A DNA stretch of 64,000 nt, from positions 30,397,709 to 30,461,708 of the forward strand of contig CM043971.1 in the NCBI GenBank assembly GCA_014529385.2. Reading direction: 5' to 3'. Source of the DNA: Adiantum capillus-veneris (lineage: Eukaryota > Streptophyta > Polypodiopsida > Polypodiales > Pteridaceae). Below are positions 45,454 to 56,861 of this stretch, piece by piece. Below the pieces are notes generated by a model. It had not been told where the DNA came from. It did no database searches and was given only the letters and a program-made list of their open reading frames with translations. Made by a program: the position numbers and the translations under genes. Every line of letters begins with the position of its first letter. The stretch's first letter is position 1.

Positions 45454-45532
45454 ACCTCCCACTTAAAGGCGATTGTGCCTTTAAGCAAGAGAACCTAGTC
45501 TAAAGACTACAAAAGGCAAGAGAAAACCGCTC

Positions 45533-45877
45533 TCAAGCGATGCCCACTGGCTGGCTGTGATCGTGTGCATCCGGCTGTCCTGCTCCCATGTAAGTCCATA
45601 CACCACAAGACGTACTGCACACGTACTGCAAGTATGTACGCAATACCTGCATATCTCCCTCATGCACTATGCCATCATCAATCAACAAACGACTGACAAC
45701 CCCAACTGCAAATGCTCCCACTGCAGCTGCGATATCCAGTCTCAAGATCAGCATCTCATACATGAGACCACCGAATGTCGATGCAATGCTAACGGGCCCT
45801 GCTAGCTCTACGGAGCATTCATCAACATATATATCCCTGGAAATAGGCATCTCTGACTGACAAGGCGTGTCAGCCAC
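45533..45877 (-). pseudogene. copia-4 RNase H-region fragment
   Basis: The frame contains FGGLMYEMLILRLDIAAAVGAFAVGVVSRL, which resembles the copia segment GSLMYxMxxTRPDIAxAVGVVSRF ahead of RNase H. The remainder is not recognisable. It lies next to the purine tract and 3' LTR as expected. Confidence 0.55.
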
Positions 45878-46150
45878 ATGCTTCTCCTGACTGTTCGCAA
45901 AAGACGCATCAACCTGTCGTGCAGCCTCAGATCAAACCAGCTGCTCTAGGTGTCTGCTGGAAGATATATCCTGCACAACTATATCCCCATGCTCACTGTC
46001 GAGCATAGAAAGAAATGACTACATAATCGCTGACATCTCAGCCTCCTCTGCAATCATCCAATGCAAACATGACCACTCAATTTGCTGTGACTCACTAGAG
46101 CTCTCATGCTCTAACTCCTTATGCATAGACTCTTGCAAAACGTCCTTCTG

Positions 46151-46790
46151 TCATGACTCACTAGAGCAAGACCGCTCTACCTGTCTATCCTGCATAGAAG
46201 TATCTCGCACAATTGACTCTCTGCTTTTCTCAGTCACTAGCAAAGCATGCATGTCTGACTCTATCACCTCTCTGTGTGACCGCTCAAGTCGTGCCCCAAC
46301 TGTATGCACAATGAGCTCACTATTCTGCACTCCATGCAAAGCACCCTGCAACCCATGAGCAAAAGAGACTGTCTGGGTCTCTCGTTCTCTGCATGGCTGT
46401 AACAAGTTTGAGACTCGACCATCTCGCACCAGTACTACATGCAATGAGTACCATGTGCCAACTCTAGCACCTCTCGCAATCACTAGCGAACCCAAATGCA
46501 ACGCAAAATATCGCTCAAGCAGCGATACCCGACATCCACTATAACTGAGCTGACCAACGGAGATCAAACTCATCGTCAAATCTGGAACATGACGCACATC
46601 TCTGAGCACGTACAATGCACCGCTCGGTAATGACAATCTCACATCTCCTGAACCAGCAATCTCATGCAGTGACCCATCTGCCAATCGCACACTACCATAC
46701 ACTCTGCTAGAATAGCTATTGAACTAGTCACAATACGGACTGACATGAAAAGTAGCGTCCCTGTCTAGCACCCACTGCAAAAGAAGTGCA
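46151..46790 (-). pseudogene. copia-4 protease region
   Basis: The active-site segment reads WVLDRDATFHVSP (expected DSGATFH), so the Ser-Gly pair is lost; a TAG at about 46725 follows. The open frame 46702-46151 then shows VRLADGSLHEIAGSGDVRLSL and RDVRHVPDLTMSLISVGQL, the conserved copia protease-to-integrase linker. The usual integrase finger does not follow; the sequence instead becomes Ser/Glu/Arg-rich. Confidence 0.85.
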
Positions 46791-46803
46791 CTATCCTCAA
46801 ACG

Positions 46804-47367
46804 TCAAAAAATCAGGAGTAATACAGGAATCAAATGTGACCTCACTGTCACTAGGGTACTCAGACACTGTATCTGATCTTGCAGAGCTATCAAGTCAACG
46901 GAGCCTATAGCATCTACTGCATCCTTGAGACTAGCGTGTCTCATGTGCTGTCTCATACGACGAAAGCATCGCCGTCTAATGTGCCTTGAACGACCACAAT
47001 GCCAACCCGTAACCCTTCGTCGCATATGTGAATGTCGTTGTCTCACAAGAGTCTCAGATGACTCAGATCTGTCATACATCTCATGCAATCTCTGCCAACA
47101 TGCTCTGGTAGTCGTCTCATACATAACAAGAGCAAATATAGACTCTGCAAGGTGCAAACATATCATAGATAATGCCATCTCATCTAGCTCCTGCCACTGA
47201 TTGTCAGACAAGCATGAAGGTCTACCTGCATCACCACTCAATGGTCCATACAACCCTCGTTGTGTCAATGCATCAAGCATACACTCTCTCCATGCTGCAA
47301 AGTCTGGCCCATCAAACATGCGCATTTCGGAGAGATCATAATCTGAGCGATCACCTGTCTCTGCCAT
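46804..47367 (-). pseudogene. copia-4 gag, shortened
   Basis: From ATG at 47367 (MAETGDRSDYDLSEMRMFDG) it follows copia gag: DFAAWRECMLDALTQRGLYGPL, then YETTTRACWQRLHEMYDRSESSE. It jumps directly to a damaged zinc knuckle (WHCGRSRHIRRRC, first Cys missing), skipping about half of the usual UBN2 region. It is therefore internally deleted but open for 188 codons. It might still bind element RNA. Confidence 0.8.
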
Positions 47368-47373
47368 GAGCAC

Positions 47374-49020
47374 AATGTAGCAAACTAGAAAGCAAAATCA
47401 ATGTCTCAGCACCTACCAACTGTCCAAGAATATGGCAAAGTCACAATGCAAAATCTTTGAGACAATTTGTGAGCATAAAGCTCCCACAAATGGCAATGAT
47501 GCAAATCCCAAATGCCAAGTGTACGAGGCTCCTGTAGAGTAAACCAAGCTCCTGTATGGCTATAAAATATGGCTGCAAATCAGCCCCAAAACACCCCAAA
47601 ATTCAACTCTTAAACAGCTACATAAACAAGTCACAAACGTGTCCCAGATCAGCCTACAACTGAGCCATACATGGACACCTGAAAAGAGGAAACAATGGCT
47701 GAAAATTCAGTGCCCAAATAAGCCCTCAAACCTGCCTGTAAACTTGTAAACCTATATAGTTGAAACCTGTTGAAAAACCTCAAGCCATTAGTGCTCGAAT
47801 CCGGCTACCTAGCTCGTAGCCACACAAGCATACATCACAATATTCACTCCTGTGAGTGTGCCAAGATAAATGTACGTTTGTCAAACCATGAACTAATCAC
47901 CAAGCCCACACTGTGCGGTATCGATGCATACACACGCACAAATCTCCCACCTGCAAAGAACATCGCATGCAAATGCTGAGTGCAACCCGCAATCTCTACC
48001 TAGATCACATAAATGATGTGCATAAAACTCCTGGGAAAATATTGTCAGAGTTTCGACGCACAATGGCTATCAACACAAAATAACGATTGTCCTGCAAGCT
48101 CAATACAATGAGCATCAAACTACACTCAAAATACATGCATAAGATCTGCAAACATGTGTCCAAAAAATGCTCACAAAGAGTACCACAGATGACCATACAT
48201 ATCATCCACAACCAACCTCTACACTTGCTCACAAGATCTATTGCTCACCACATAAGCATACATAGAGCATTACCTGCTCAAAGACCATGTATGCAAGCCA
48301 CAACACTGCAGAAGAACCACTCAACTACAACTGGCAACACTTGTGGGAGTACTAGACTCAACCTGTACCTGGGAGTCAAACCCGATCTTGTAACACCTCA
48401 TATGTGTCTGCTACCTGCAGTGTGCACGAGTAAGTTGTCTGCAGCAAAGAAAACAACAGAGCCCAAAACTGTTCTGAAAAACAGTCTCTATGTTTTTAAT
48501 TTCAGACCCACCTGCACTCCGAATCAGAAAACAATTCCTTCTACAAAGTAGTAGAGCTTGAAGCCAGCTCCATTTTGAACCAAAAAGTTTTGGAATCGGA
48601 GCTTTGTAGCTCAAGTTATGAGCAAAACAGTAGAATGGTGTCAAACTGTCAAAAACTGAACGACTTTCTTCTGTACTTGTTTGAGCTCATAGAAAGGCTC
48701 AAACTCACTTCCCACCTCGATGCGTGAGCTGAATGCATCAATCTCACAATGCTTCCATGTCTATGGAAGCTCCAAGCTCCAATCTGTCGCCGATGTAGTC
48801 GTTGCAAAGCTTACCGAGAAGAGGGAAAATGCTGTACATAGTGGGTTGATCTGTAGAGGAACTGTGGACTGATCTGTGAGCACTAGGAAGCTCTTGAGAG
48901 CTCTCTTGCAAGCCTTTGTATGGCTGCCTACAAGCCTCCTCTATTTCTTTTCTCAGATCTGTGACCTCTCCGCCATAGCTGACAAGTTCACGCAAAGCTA
49001 TCCATCTACGCTCTCACACC
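47374..49020 (-). other. copia-4 leader, non-coding
   Basis: About 1.65 kb between gag start and primer site without recognisable coding sequence. Packaging signals would be expected here, but none can be identified by reading. Confidence 0.6.
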
Positions 49021-49037
49021 TGTCGCTCTGATACCAA
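49021..49037 (-). other. Primer binding site of copia-4
   Basis: The minus strand reads TTGGTATCAGAGCGACA next to the right LTR, a perfect initiator-Met type site. Confidence 0.9.
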
Positions 49038-49038
49038 T

Positions 49039-49228
49039 TGAAGGGGATCGGAGAGCACTACAGACGGAGAGTGAGAGAGAGAAGGAGACACACGACACAC
49101 AGATATGGGTGGGGAGACTCAAAGAGTGAGCAGCCCCCTATACACTTATGCTGTGTATAAGGTATACAAGTCAGTGGGCGCCCAGACTCTGGGCGGTCGG
49201 GCAAGGCACAGGCGCCTATACCCCAACA
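49039..49228 (-). repeat. 5' LTR of copia-4
   Basis: 190 bp, near-identical to the left LTR; followed by TATAT. Confidence 0.95.
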
Positions 49229-49878
49229 TATATGTGGGTATGTCCATGTAGATGTGTGTGTATGTGTGTGTGTGTGTGTGTGATAGAGAGAGAGAGAGAG
49301 GGAGAGAGAAGAGAAATCTTTTGAGTTCTCAATGTAGGCAGTAAGGAAAGAATACTTACAAGCAGAACCACAATACTTAGGAGCACGACCAAAAGTGTGC
49401 AAAAGCACGTTACAAAGTAGAGGATGGAAGCATTGCTTTCGTTTGAGGATGTATTTGGAACAAGCAAGCAAAGTTAAGGGCAGCTAATAATGATAGGTGA
49501 AGATTCTTAACATTAATGCTCAGCTTCATACGCCACTACATGGCCACTCACATTGATTTTGAAGCGGCCAAAGCATGAGGTTGTTGCCAAGGTATCTCTT
49601 GCCTCAGAAACGAACTCAATGTAAATTTCATTGAAGGTTCTATCCAATGCAAGGACTAAATCCACTACTGGACCAATGACTTGCACATCAAGAAGCTTTT
49701 TGTCTTTTGTTGCAATACGTGCTTCCAACTTTGGTGTTGTGATTATTGTGGTATTCTTATTGCAAGATCCACAATAAGGTGCTTGCCTAAGTCTATACAC
49801 TTTTGTGGATTTACAATTCGAACAATGCTTCTCTAGTAGCACACTATTGAAGTTGATGAACTGAAGTGTACCAACAAC

Positions 49879-49952
49879 CTACACAAGGTAACTATGTAAG
49901 AAAATAAAACAAGTCGCTTTGTAATATATCACTTTATTCTATATGAGCAAAC
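49879..49952 (-). other. Second intron in the RPA-like gene
   Basis: Donor CGTGAG|GTTTGC and acceptor CTTGTGTAG|GTTGTT give a 74-bp intron; joining reads NLGYNRE-VVGTLQFINF. Confidence 0.6.
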
Positions 49953-50181
49953 CTCACGGTTGTAGCCTAAGTTTTCGGTTTGAGCCTAAAACACAGCGGC
50001 AAGCTCCTCTGAGACGTGCACTACAAACAGGCACCAGAATTGTAACGCCCAATATTGACAAGGTGTTGGGTTTGCCAAGGAATGCACCAATGTTTCTTGC
50101 AACGCACATTACAGGGCCATCAGCAATCATCTCTTGAAGCAATTGTTGGCAGTCATCTTTGCGGGAGTTGACAAAACTTAG

Positions 50182-50298
50182 CTACAAGAGAATATTCATT
50201 ATGGAAACCAAATCAAAAAGAGCATGAATGAATCATGGAAGATTTCAAATCTATAATAAAAGATCAGAAAACAGTAATCAATATAGCTGAATTCTTAC
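50182..50298 (-). other. Intron in the RPA-like gene
   Basis: Donor GAATTT|GTAAGAAT and acceptor CTCTTGTAG|CTAAGT give a 117-bp GT-AG intron; joining reads SDREF-LSFVNSRKDD in one frame. Confidence 0.7.
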
Positions 50299-51142
50299 AA
50301 ATTCCCTGTCTGATGGGAGAGGAACATCTGCAACCAAGAGGTCACCAATAGAGCCACCAAATCTTGACTGTGAGTTGTGCTTTTGTAAAATAACAAAAGC
50401 AAGTGTGCTTAATTGAGATCGTGCACTTGAAGATTGTTGCGCACTTATGTCATCAAGAAATACATGTATCTTGCAATCAAGGGCGAAGGTGAGAGACACC
50501 GGGAAAGGTTCTACTACGCTTACAACAGTTGTAGCATCAATGTTCAAGGAATACAATGCTGACCCGCCATCTGCCCTATTTTTGTGCTGGGCTATCAATG
50601 TGAACAAAGACACCTAGGTGGAGCTTGTCAATGTAGAGGTCTATGTATGGATCATTGACGACAATCGTAATAGTGTCAGTGAAATCTTCATCAACTAAGT
50701 CAACCTTCAAGTCACGATTGTATTTCAATTGGTCAAGACCAACCTTGTAGGTCCCATAGATTCAATATCTTGCCCTCAATACAGAATCGTGGGCTTGAGT
50801 CAGAGATATCAACAATCAAGAATTGTGGGAGAACACTTTGAGCAAATGGAATGATGCTAAGATCAATAGGCTTGCTACGTAGTTGAGATGATTCACCCAC
50901 TTTATATAGGCCAAAATCTTGAACAACAAGCTCAACTTCAATCGGACTTGGATCATTAGAAATGTTAAAAGGTATCTCCTCAAAACAATTTGGGACAATT
51001 CTTGCTTGCAGCGACAGCGGAGCCTTAGTAGACAAAGGCTCAATATGAAGAGGTCTTGCCTTGTTTAGTGCATGAGATGGAACAGTTGTTTCAAGATATG
51101 GTTCCTTGTTGACATTAATGGGCTCCACTATAGCTTGGTTGC

Positions 51143-51627
51143 CTACAGAATCCAAAAGATAGCAACATAAGCGAACAGGCTGTACAAGTCAATAAAATGG
51201 CTCTCAAAAAAGACACTTTTACAAAAAAGAAGACTCATGTCCAGAGTTCAGCGATTCATTCAAATGAAACAATGCGCGTGCAACAGGCTTGTGAGGCCTA
51301 TGAAGCTCTTCCTTTGATCTTTTGCAAGGTGGTGATGTTGTGCGTGTTGGGGATGTGTCGATAGATTTAGCACTGGAGATAGCAGTAGATTCTATCAACC
51401 TTCAGAGCTCTACAAAACATCAATTATGAGGACCTAATGCCTTCTAGATATAACGAAAATTCGGGAGTGAAAGCTAGAAAGGCAAGCACTTATTTGTGAT
51501 ACAAATTACTCCTTGGATATTAAAGCACCTAGAAGGCAAAGAGGTGCTTGCAATTATAGCAAGGTGGGTAATCATATGAGAGTGGTGAATGTGCTTGTCA
51601 TATAGGTCTATGTGTGCTTGTGTGTCT

Positions 51628-51671
<44 letters not shown>

Positions 51672-52620
51672 TCATGACACGAGACAAGACGAGAACTCTT
51701 ATGCTCTAGCGTTATGCAATCAACAAGATAGGAGTTTTTAAGTTTTTAAGAGTGCATGCACCTACAATAGTGGTCTTCAAATGACATAGTACAAGCATAT
51801 TGTTGCACGTGTTACGCATGCAATGCTATCGCGGTGGAGAGAAGCCACAATGCGAGGATGCAAAATAAATCCTAAGTGTGTTTCAAAATCTCGTTGTGCA
51901 TCAAATAGTGTATTCAAGGGACAGTGCTCACAGCCTCAACCACTCAAAATATTGCCATTGGAGCCCGTCCCGCTTGTCAGACATGCGATGTCCTCGATCA
52001 CTATTTTCAAAAGCAGTACATGTGACTTTTTCTAAAAAGTCCCTAAAAGGTAAGTCTTCTCTACTTATTGAGGTAAATCAATTGATTAGAGCAACATTGC
52101 TATTGACCTACTGCTAGATTTTGACTATCTTTTGACAATGAAAGTAGCAATTCAAGACTAGAGAAGCATCATGGCACATGAGCATAACAAGCTCCGATTG
52201 GGAGAAGTGTTAGAGATGAGGCCAACAATCGAAATTGGCACAAGAAAGAAGTGAAGCCCATGCAAGGATTCAAGCGTAGCATAACACAGCAACAAGAGAA
52301 ATGACTAAAGCAAAGATTAGATTTGCAAAATAGTAATCAAAATAACCATCATCGAACAACGATATTTGCCAATTGATATTTGTTAATTTCGGAATGAGTA
52401 ACAAATTCGTAGTACAAGTCAGCGATACATTTCACAATGCAAATTCTTCAAAAGTTTGACGAAGCAAAATGAGGAACTACAACACAAAAGCTGTCACAAT
52501 AAGCCTCACCGCGTTCAAAATCCATGTTGTTAGCACCATCAAGGTCTCCACTGCTTACATACCATTCTCGTCCTTCAGCAACAAAAGAATTCCCACTATG
52601 TTGTTTGGAAGCCATTGGCA
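51143..52620 (-). other. Upstream region of the RPA-like gene, possible exons
   Basis: Minus-strand stretches with protein-like reading include TSPTRTTSPPCKRSKEELHR at about 51250-51370 and an ATG frame at about 52613 (MASKQHSGNSFVAEGREWY). Either could be 5' exons of the RPA-like gene; splice sites were not resolved. A GA microsatellite lies at 51631-51669. Confidence 0.35.
51631..51669. repeat. (GA)n microsatellite
   Basis: About 19 GA units. Confidence 0.95.
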
Positions 52621-53368
52621 AGCAAAGGTAAAGGTAATTTTAATACTAAATGAGCTCATAGATTTTGAGATGCACAGAGGCAGAAGAAGGGCTGCTCTTA
52701 TACAATTTGATAAGATAACATAATTTTAATACTCAATCTCCACATAGCTTTTGAGATGCAAAAAGAGAGAAGAAGGCCTCCTCTTATAGAGTTTAATAAG
52801 AGGGATTGCACACTGGCGCCCTTTGAATGCTGACTCTGCTTGCTGTCATGCTCGCTGCAAGTCCGAAATGTGGTTGTTTTTGGATTGCAAACACCTGCAC
52901 CTCACATCACATTGAATGTGCAGCAACGCAAAAAACAGAGCCGTTTCGGGCTTTCCATCAAGCATTCAATGCGTTGCAAGGCGTCACACACAATGCGAGA
53001 GAAAAGAAAGCCGTGCAGGCTTACCATATGACGGAGTAGATGGCCTGTATCATGCGCACAAAAAATCCGGTCTTCATAGGCACCTACCTTCAGTTGTGGA
53101 CAAGGGTACGTCGGGCTCCATTTCGCCACGAGTTCCCCATGAGCTGCAGAGAAGGTCTCGTCATCCATGCGGTGCAACAGGCTTCAAGGAAACGTAAACA
53201 ACTTCTATAGTCTAAAGCCCTAAATTTTTATGCTCTAATCCACCTGGCACTCATCGGCCCATCCAAAATAAACGGCGAGAAAACTACACGTTTTCTCCAC
53301 CACCCTCTCTTATGGCCTCTGCAGGCCAAAAAAGGAATCATCTCGTTTCAACAAAGCTACATTCATTG
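52621..53368. other. Interval without a recognised gene
   Basis: Overlapping frames exist on both strands between 52830 and 53200. The phrase 'atactcaatctccacatagcttttgagatg' at 52729 is a diverged copy of 52640-52680, so a short duplication is present. No domain is recognised. Confidence 0.4.
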
Positions 53369-54262
53369 GCTTTCTAAAATAAGTCTGGGAGGAGAGTTCA
53401 GATAGACATACTTTCAATGCTTTTCATAATGATTGAGACTTAAATGTTCTTTTGATTTTAATATATTAAATAGGTCTTTTTATTTCACCTTTCATTTCAC
53501 ACTTATATATTCTTTTGATTTTAATATATTAAGTGGGTCTTTTTATTTCACCTTTCATTTCACAACTTACATCTTAGATAGCTCGATCTTTTTTGCATTC
53601 TATTATTTTAGAATGTGAAAATGAAGATTCACCTTGCATAATTTTAGTCAAACTCTACACACACACACACAACTTTCTTAGGAGAAGAGAGTTAGGTATA
53701 CGTTTGAAATTTAATTATTATCTATACCAATTAGACTTACCTTTTCATGAAAACAATAAAAATCTTCTTTTCCTTTTGGCTACATAAGGCCTTAGTAAAG
53801 GGGTGCATTTTGGGTGCAATTGCGGCCATTGGATAAAGCGTGCTAATTAGTGTCACATGGCAATAAGCTTTCCTTTTTGGCTTTCTAAACTAAGCCTTTG
53901 AGGATTGTTAGGTTAGACATACTTTCAATGTTTTCAGTGACGATTGAAACTTACTTTAGATATTATTTCAATTTTAAAATAGCAAATGGATCTTTTTATT
54001 TCACTTTCATTTTACATCGTGACATGTCTTGACTTTTCTTGGATTCTATTGTTTTAAAATGTTAAAATGAAGCTTCACGGTGCATTATTCTAGTAAATTC
54101 TATGGATACACACACATATATATATATAATATTATATTTATATTTATATTTATCCACACACATATATTTATTGATGAGTTTTTTTTAGTTCACATTTTAT
54201 TTCACAGCCTCACCAGCTTGACTTTTCTTGCATTCTATAACTTAATTCTAGTCAACATTTAA
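53369..54262. repeat. Nested duplications: ~510-bp direct repeat and 66-bp tandem
   Basis: A 66-bp unit starting 'gttcttttgattttaatat' at 53447 is repeated at 53513. The larger block 53369-53680 recurs, diverged, at 53879-54110 (shared 'agacatactttcaatg', 'ggtctttttatttcac', 'cttgcattctatt'), and a third partial copy lies at 54180-54260. Confidence 0.8.
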
Positions 54263-54890
54263 GAAAGTCTGTTTTATTAAGCGAACCTCGGTCGAGTTTC
54301 CTCCCCACAAAAAAGTGAACCAAAACTACTAGCATAAATTTAAAATTTGCAGAATTTTTCAACTATTTTCTTAGATATTTCACCAGTTTTTCTTCCATTT
54401 ACCATGGTTTGTGACTAGCTAGTCTTGATTTTCAACTGGCTCAAGGCTAAGCTGAGGCAATCCTTTCTTGAACACTAATTCTACTTAAACTCAACTTGAT
54501 GATTTTATCACTTTTTAATTGTTTTAGAAAACCATCGTGATTCTTTCACTTGTTACTATTTCTTGTAGACCCTTTTGAGAAAGAGTTGACATTTGTGTAC
54601 CTCTCTCTTTAAGGAGGGGATTGAGTATTTATTGCATGTCACACAAATACTCTTTCACCTCTTTTTCTCGATTTGTTACCATGCTTCCAAATATTTTAGT
54701 AAGGTTCAGGGAGATTGTGTCCAAAGAGACGGTGTTTAGGTACCTAGCAGCCCCTCTGGAAGTGGATATATAACCCACAAGCAAAGATCCTCATGGGTGT
54801 TGGATAAGATAAGGAGAAAGATGTGAAGGTGTGAGATCAGATTGAAAGTGATAAATTTGTTTATGCTCCCATACTTATCATTTAATGGCC
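54263..54890. other. Non-coding interval
   Basis: AT-rich, with no recognisable frame or repeat boundary. The last 150 bp may belong to the LINE fragment but cannot be placed. Confidence 0.4.
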
Positions 54891-54898
54891 CGCTGCTC

Positions 54899-55205
54899 AA
54901 GATAGCCAAATGCAACTGGAAGGAGTTCCTTAAGCCAGTGAAGAGATTCCTCTAGAAAAACAACAATAAAGACTCACTGCCTTGGAAATGGGCAAGTTGG
55001 GAGGCCATAGCAAGGCCAGTGGGGCAAGGTAGTCTTGAGATTCTAAACCCTAGTACTCACGCGGAGGCTCAATGTGCCAAGTTTGCGGCTGCAATCACAA
55101 AGCAAGATCAAGCCTGGGCTGTAATGACTAAGGCCATGATGCACAATGCCAAACTGTACTCGCAAGGCAGCCAATGGAAAGGACTAGATCTAGATCGCAA
55201 GGCAG
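54899..55205 (+). pseudogene. LINE (non-LTR retrotransposon) ORF2 C-terminal fragment
   Basis: The frame reads FLKPVKRFL, a TAG, then SLPWKWASWEAIARPVGQGSLEIL and AEAQCAKFAAAITKQDQAWAVM. This is the segment after the RT thumb in plant LINE ORF2 proteins (FLW...W..ICRPK..GGLGI.....A...K......W). Only about 100 residues remain; it is 5'-truncated and ends where a copia-derived snippet begins. Confidence 0.65.
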
Positions 55206-55239
55206 CCTCATTTGGTTGACATTGTTGCACATTGTCATC
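55206..55239 (-). repeat. 34-bp copia-2-like snippet
   Basis: The reverse complement matches 20321-20354 (copia-2 linker between integrase and RT) at 33 of 34 positions. Confidence 0.8.
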
Positions 55240-55589
55240 TTGTTTGGTATAAGGATGAGTAAAAGCTTTGGCCTAGAGTGAATTACATCAATAGGCATAC
55301 TTTGGAATCCTAGGGTAGAGATTTTGTAACCAGATACAAGCCCAAGACATGCTTTCAATGATAGCACACCCAATTTTACATGCCACCCTGTAGAATCATC
55401 TATAAAGATGGTTACTACACATGTGGGAGGCCCATCTTTGCCAAATAAATAATAGAAGGTCTCTGGCCACTGATCTATGTTGACTCCGTTTTCCATCAAG
55501 CCATAAACAACGTTTTTCACGAGGTCGAAGTGAACCTTATAAGCTCTTGCTTTCATAACATTCCAAGGCAATTCTTGATCTTTTGCCAT
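55240..55589 (-). pseudogene. Unidentified open frame
   Basis: From ATG at 55589 (MAKDQELPWNVMKARAYKVH) about 116 codons stay open with ordinary protein composition, including GKDGPPTCVVTIFIDDSTGW, before running into the copia-like snippet. I do not recognise the family. It is not obviously part of the plus-strand LINE. It may be an exon or transposed gene fragment. Confidence 0.4.
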
Positions 55590-55639
55590 AACGACAATGT
55601 GATTACAAATACCTAATAAGTTTGAAGTGGTAATTATTC

Positions 55640-55640
55640 G

Positions 55641-55680
<40 letters not shown>
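55640..55680. repeat. (CT)n microsatellite
   Basis: About 18 CT units. Confidence 0.95.
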
Positions 55681-55776
55681 GATACACATCAAGTCTACAC
55701 ACCCAATAATTAGATCTCTTTTTTATCCTAATTATTCAACAAATATAAGACATTTTAGCGTAGTTACCGACAAAGG

Positions 55777-55850
55777 CTTCAAATTTAACTTAGAAACGGG
55801 AGTATGTGTTGCCCTTATTTTCTATGGCTAAGAAAAATGTTTTGGCAAGC

Positions 55851-55895
<45 letters not shown>

Positions 55896-56081
55896 GCATA
55901 TCATAAAATATATTTCAATAAATCTAGTTTTTCGAGCTTTGCTCAATAAACAATATCACCATGTTCAGGAAAAATGCGTCTCAACTTAATATCGTGCCAT
56001 TTCTAGTTTCAAATTTAACCTAGAAACGGGAGTCTTGTGCTTATTTTATATGGTTAAAAAAAATGTTTTGGCAAGCCTACT

Positions 56082-56133
<52 letters not shown>

Positions 56134-56275
56134 GCATATCATAAAATAGATTTCAATAAATCTAGTTTTTTCGAGCTTTGCTCAATAAACAATATCACCA
56201 TGTTTTCAATGTGTTGAAGCAGTGTTTAGGAAAAATGTGTCTCAAACTAATGTCGTGCCATTTCTAGTTTCAAAA
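55777..56275. repeat. ~230-bp tandem duplication each copy holding a (CT)n tract
   Basis: Units begin 'ttcaaatttaac.tagaaacgg' at about 55777 and 56009. Both contain 'atgttttggcaagcctact', a CT run of different length, 'caatgcatatcataaaata' and 'gtgccatttctagtttc'. Confidence 0.9.
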
Positions 56276-56765
56276 ATGCCAGTTGAGGGCAAGAGGAAAA
56301 GGAGAAATTCCACCCCAAAATAGAAAAAAATAGTGTAAAAACCCGAAAAATATCCTAATTTTTTAAAATTTCCTACTCAAGGAAAGGAGTTTTGTATGTT
56401 TCGAAAAGTGATTTTTCCTGAACATTGCCGAATGTTCAAAAAGGTGAGTGTTGCAATGAGATCAACTGAAAATTAAAGGCTACTGTACTTTAATTTAGTT
56501 ATCAAATAGTTATGTTAAATTAATTAAAGCTTTAATTTAATTATGAAAGCTTACTTGGGCCTGAGTTGTCGGACTCTCTAGCTACTATAGAATGTAGGAG
56601 ACGCGAATTCGAAAAGAAGCCAGGAATATCCAGCACGCGCGCACTAGCCGTTTGTATAACGCTGAGGCTTACAATGTGTGTAGCCACTAATTAAACCCTT
56701 GAGCTCATGATGAGACTCTGCATTGGGGCGGCTAATGTAAAGAGTAGCACGCAGCACCGAATCCT

Positions 56766-56861
56766 GCAGTACTTAAAAGCGCGCGTCTGTAGAGGAAGAG
56801 CAGCACCTAATTCTGCACGCAGTACTTATACGTGTGCGTCTGTACAGGAAGAGCAGCACCG
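56766..56861. repeat. ~54-bp tandem duplication
   Basis: 'gcagtactta...cgtctgta.aggaagagcagcacc' occurs at about 56766-56807 and 56820-56861. Confidence 0.8.

Larger units (their letters stand above)
45264..49228 (-). mobile_element. Non-autonomous Ty1/copia element (copia-4)
   Basis: Two 190-bp near-identical LTRs flank a 3.6 kb interior with a primer site (49021-49037) and purine tract (minus strand AAGTGGGAGGT) in minus orientation. TATAT lies on both sides (45259-45263 and 49229-49233) as a target duplication. The interior holds gag, the post-active-site protease region and an RNase H-like end, but integrase and reverse transcriptase are missing. Near-identical LTRs and a clean target duplication mean it moved recently, presumably with enzymes from a relative. 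Confidence 0.9.
49513..51142 (-). pseudogene. RPA-like (replication protein A) gene, spliced, decayed
   Basis: Three exon-like blocks on the minus strand: 51142-50299, 50181-49953 and 49878-49513. The last has a zinc-ribbon CSNCKSTKVY...APYCGSCNK followed by a beta-rich segment (TKDKKLLDVQVIGPVVDLVLALD) and ends HVVAYEAEH with a stop. The middle reads QQLLQEMIADGPVMCVARN. The first contains GTYKVGLDQLKYNRDL and IDATTVVSVVEPFPVSL. An OB-fold plus four-Cys ribbon layout suggests the C-terminal half of an RPA large subunit, which plant Helitrons often encode. Frameshifts at about 50765, 50595 and 50015 and a TAG at about 49990 show decay. Similarity is judged by eye, so the family call is tentative. 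Confidence 0.5.

Noticed and set aside
52827-53197. Overlapping frames on both strands as a host gene
   Set aside because: Neither strand gives a recognisable domain and the splice context is ambiguous.
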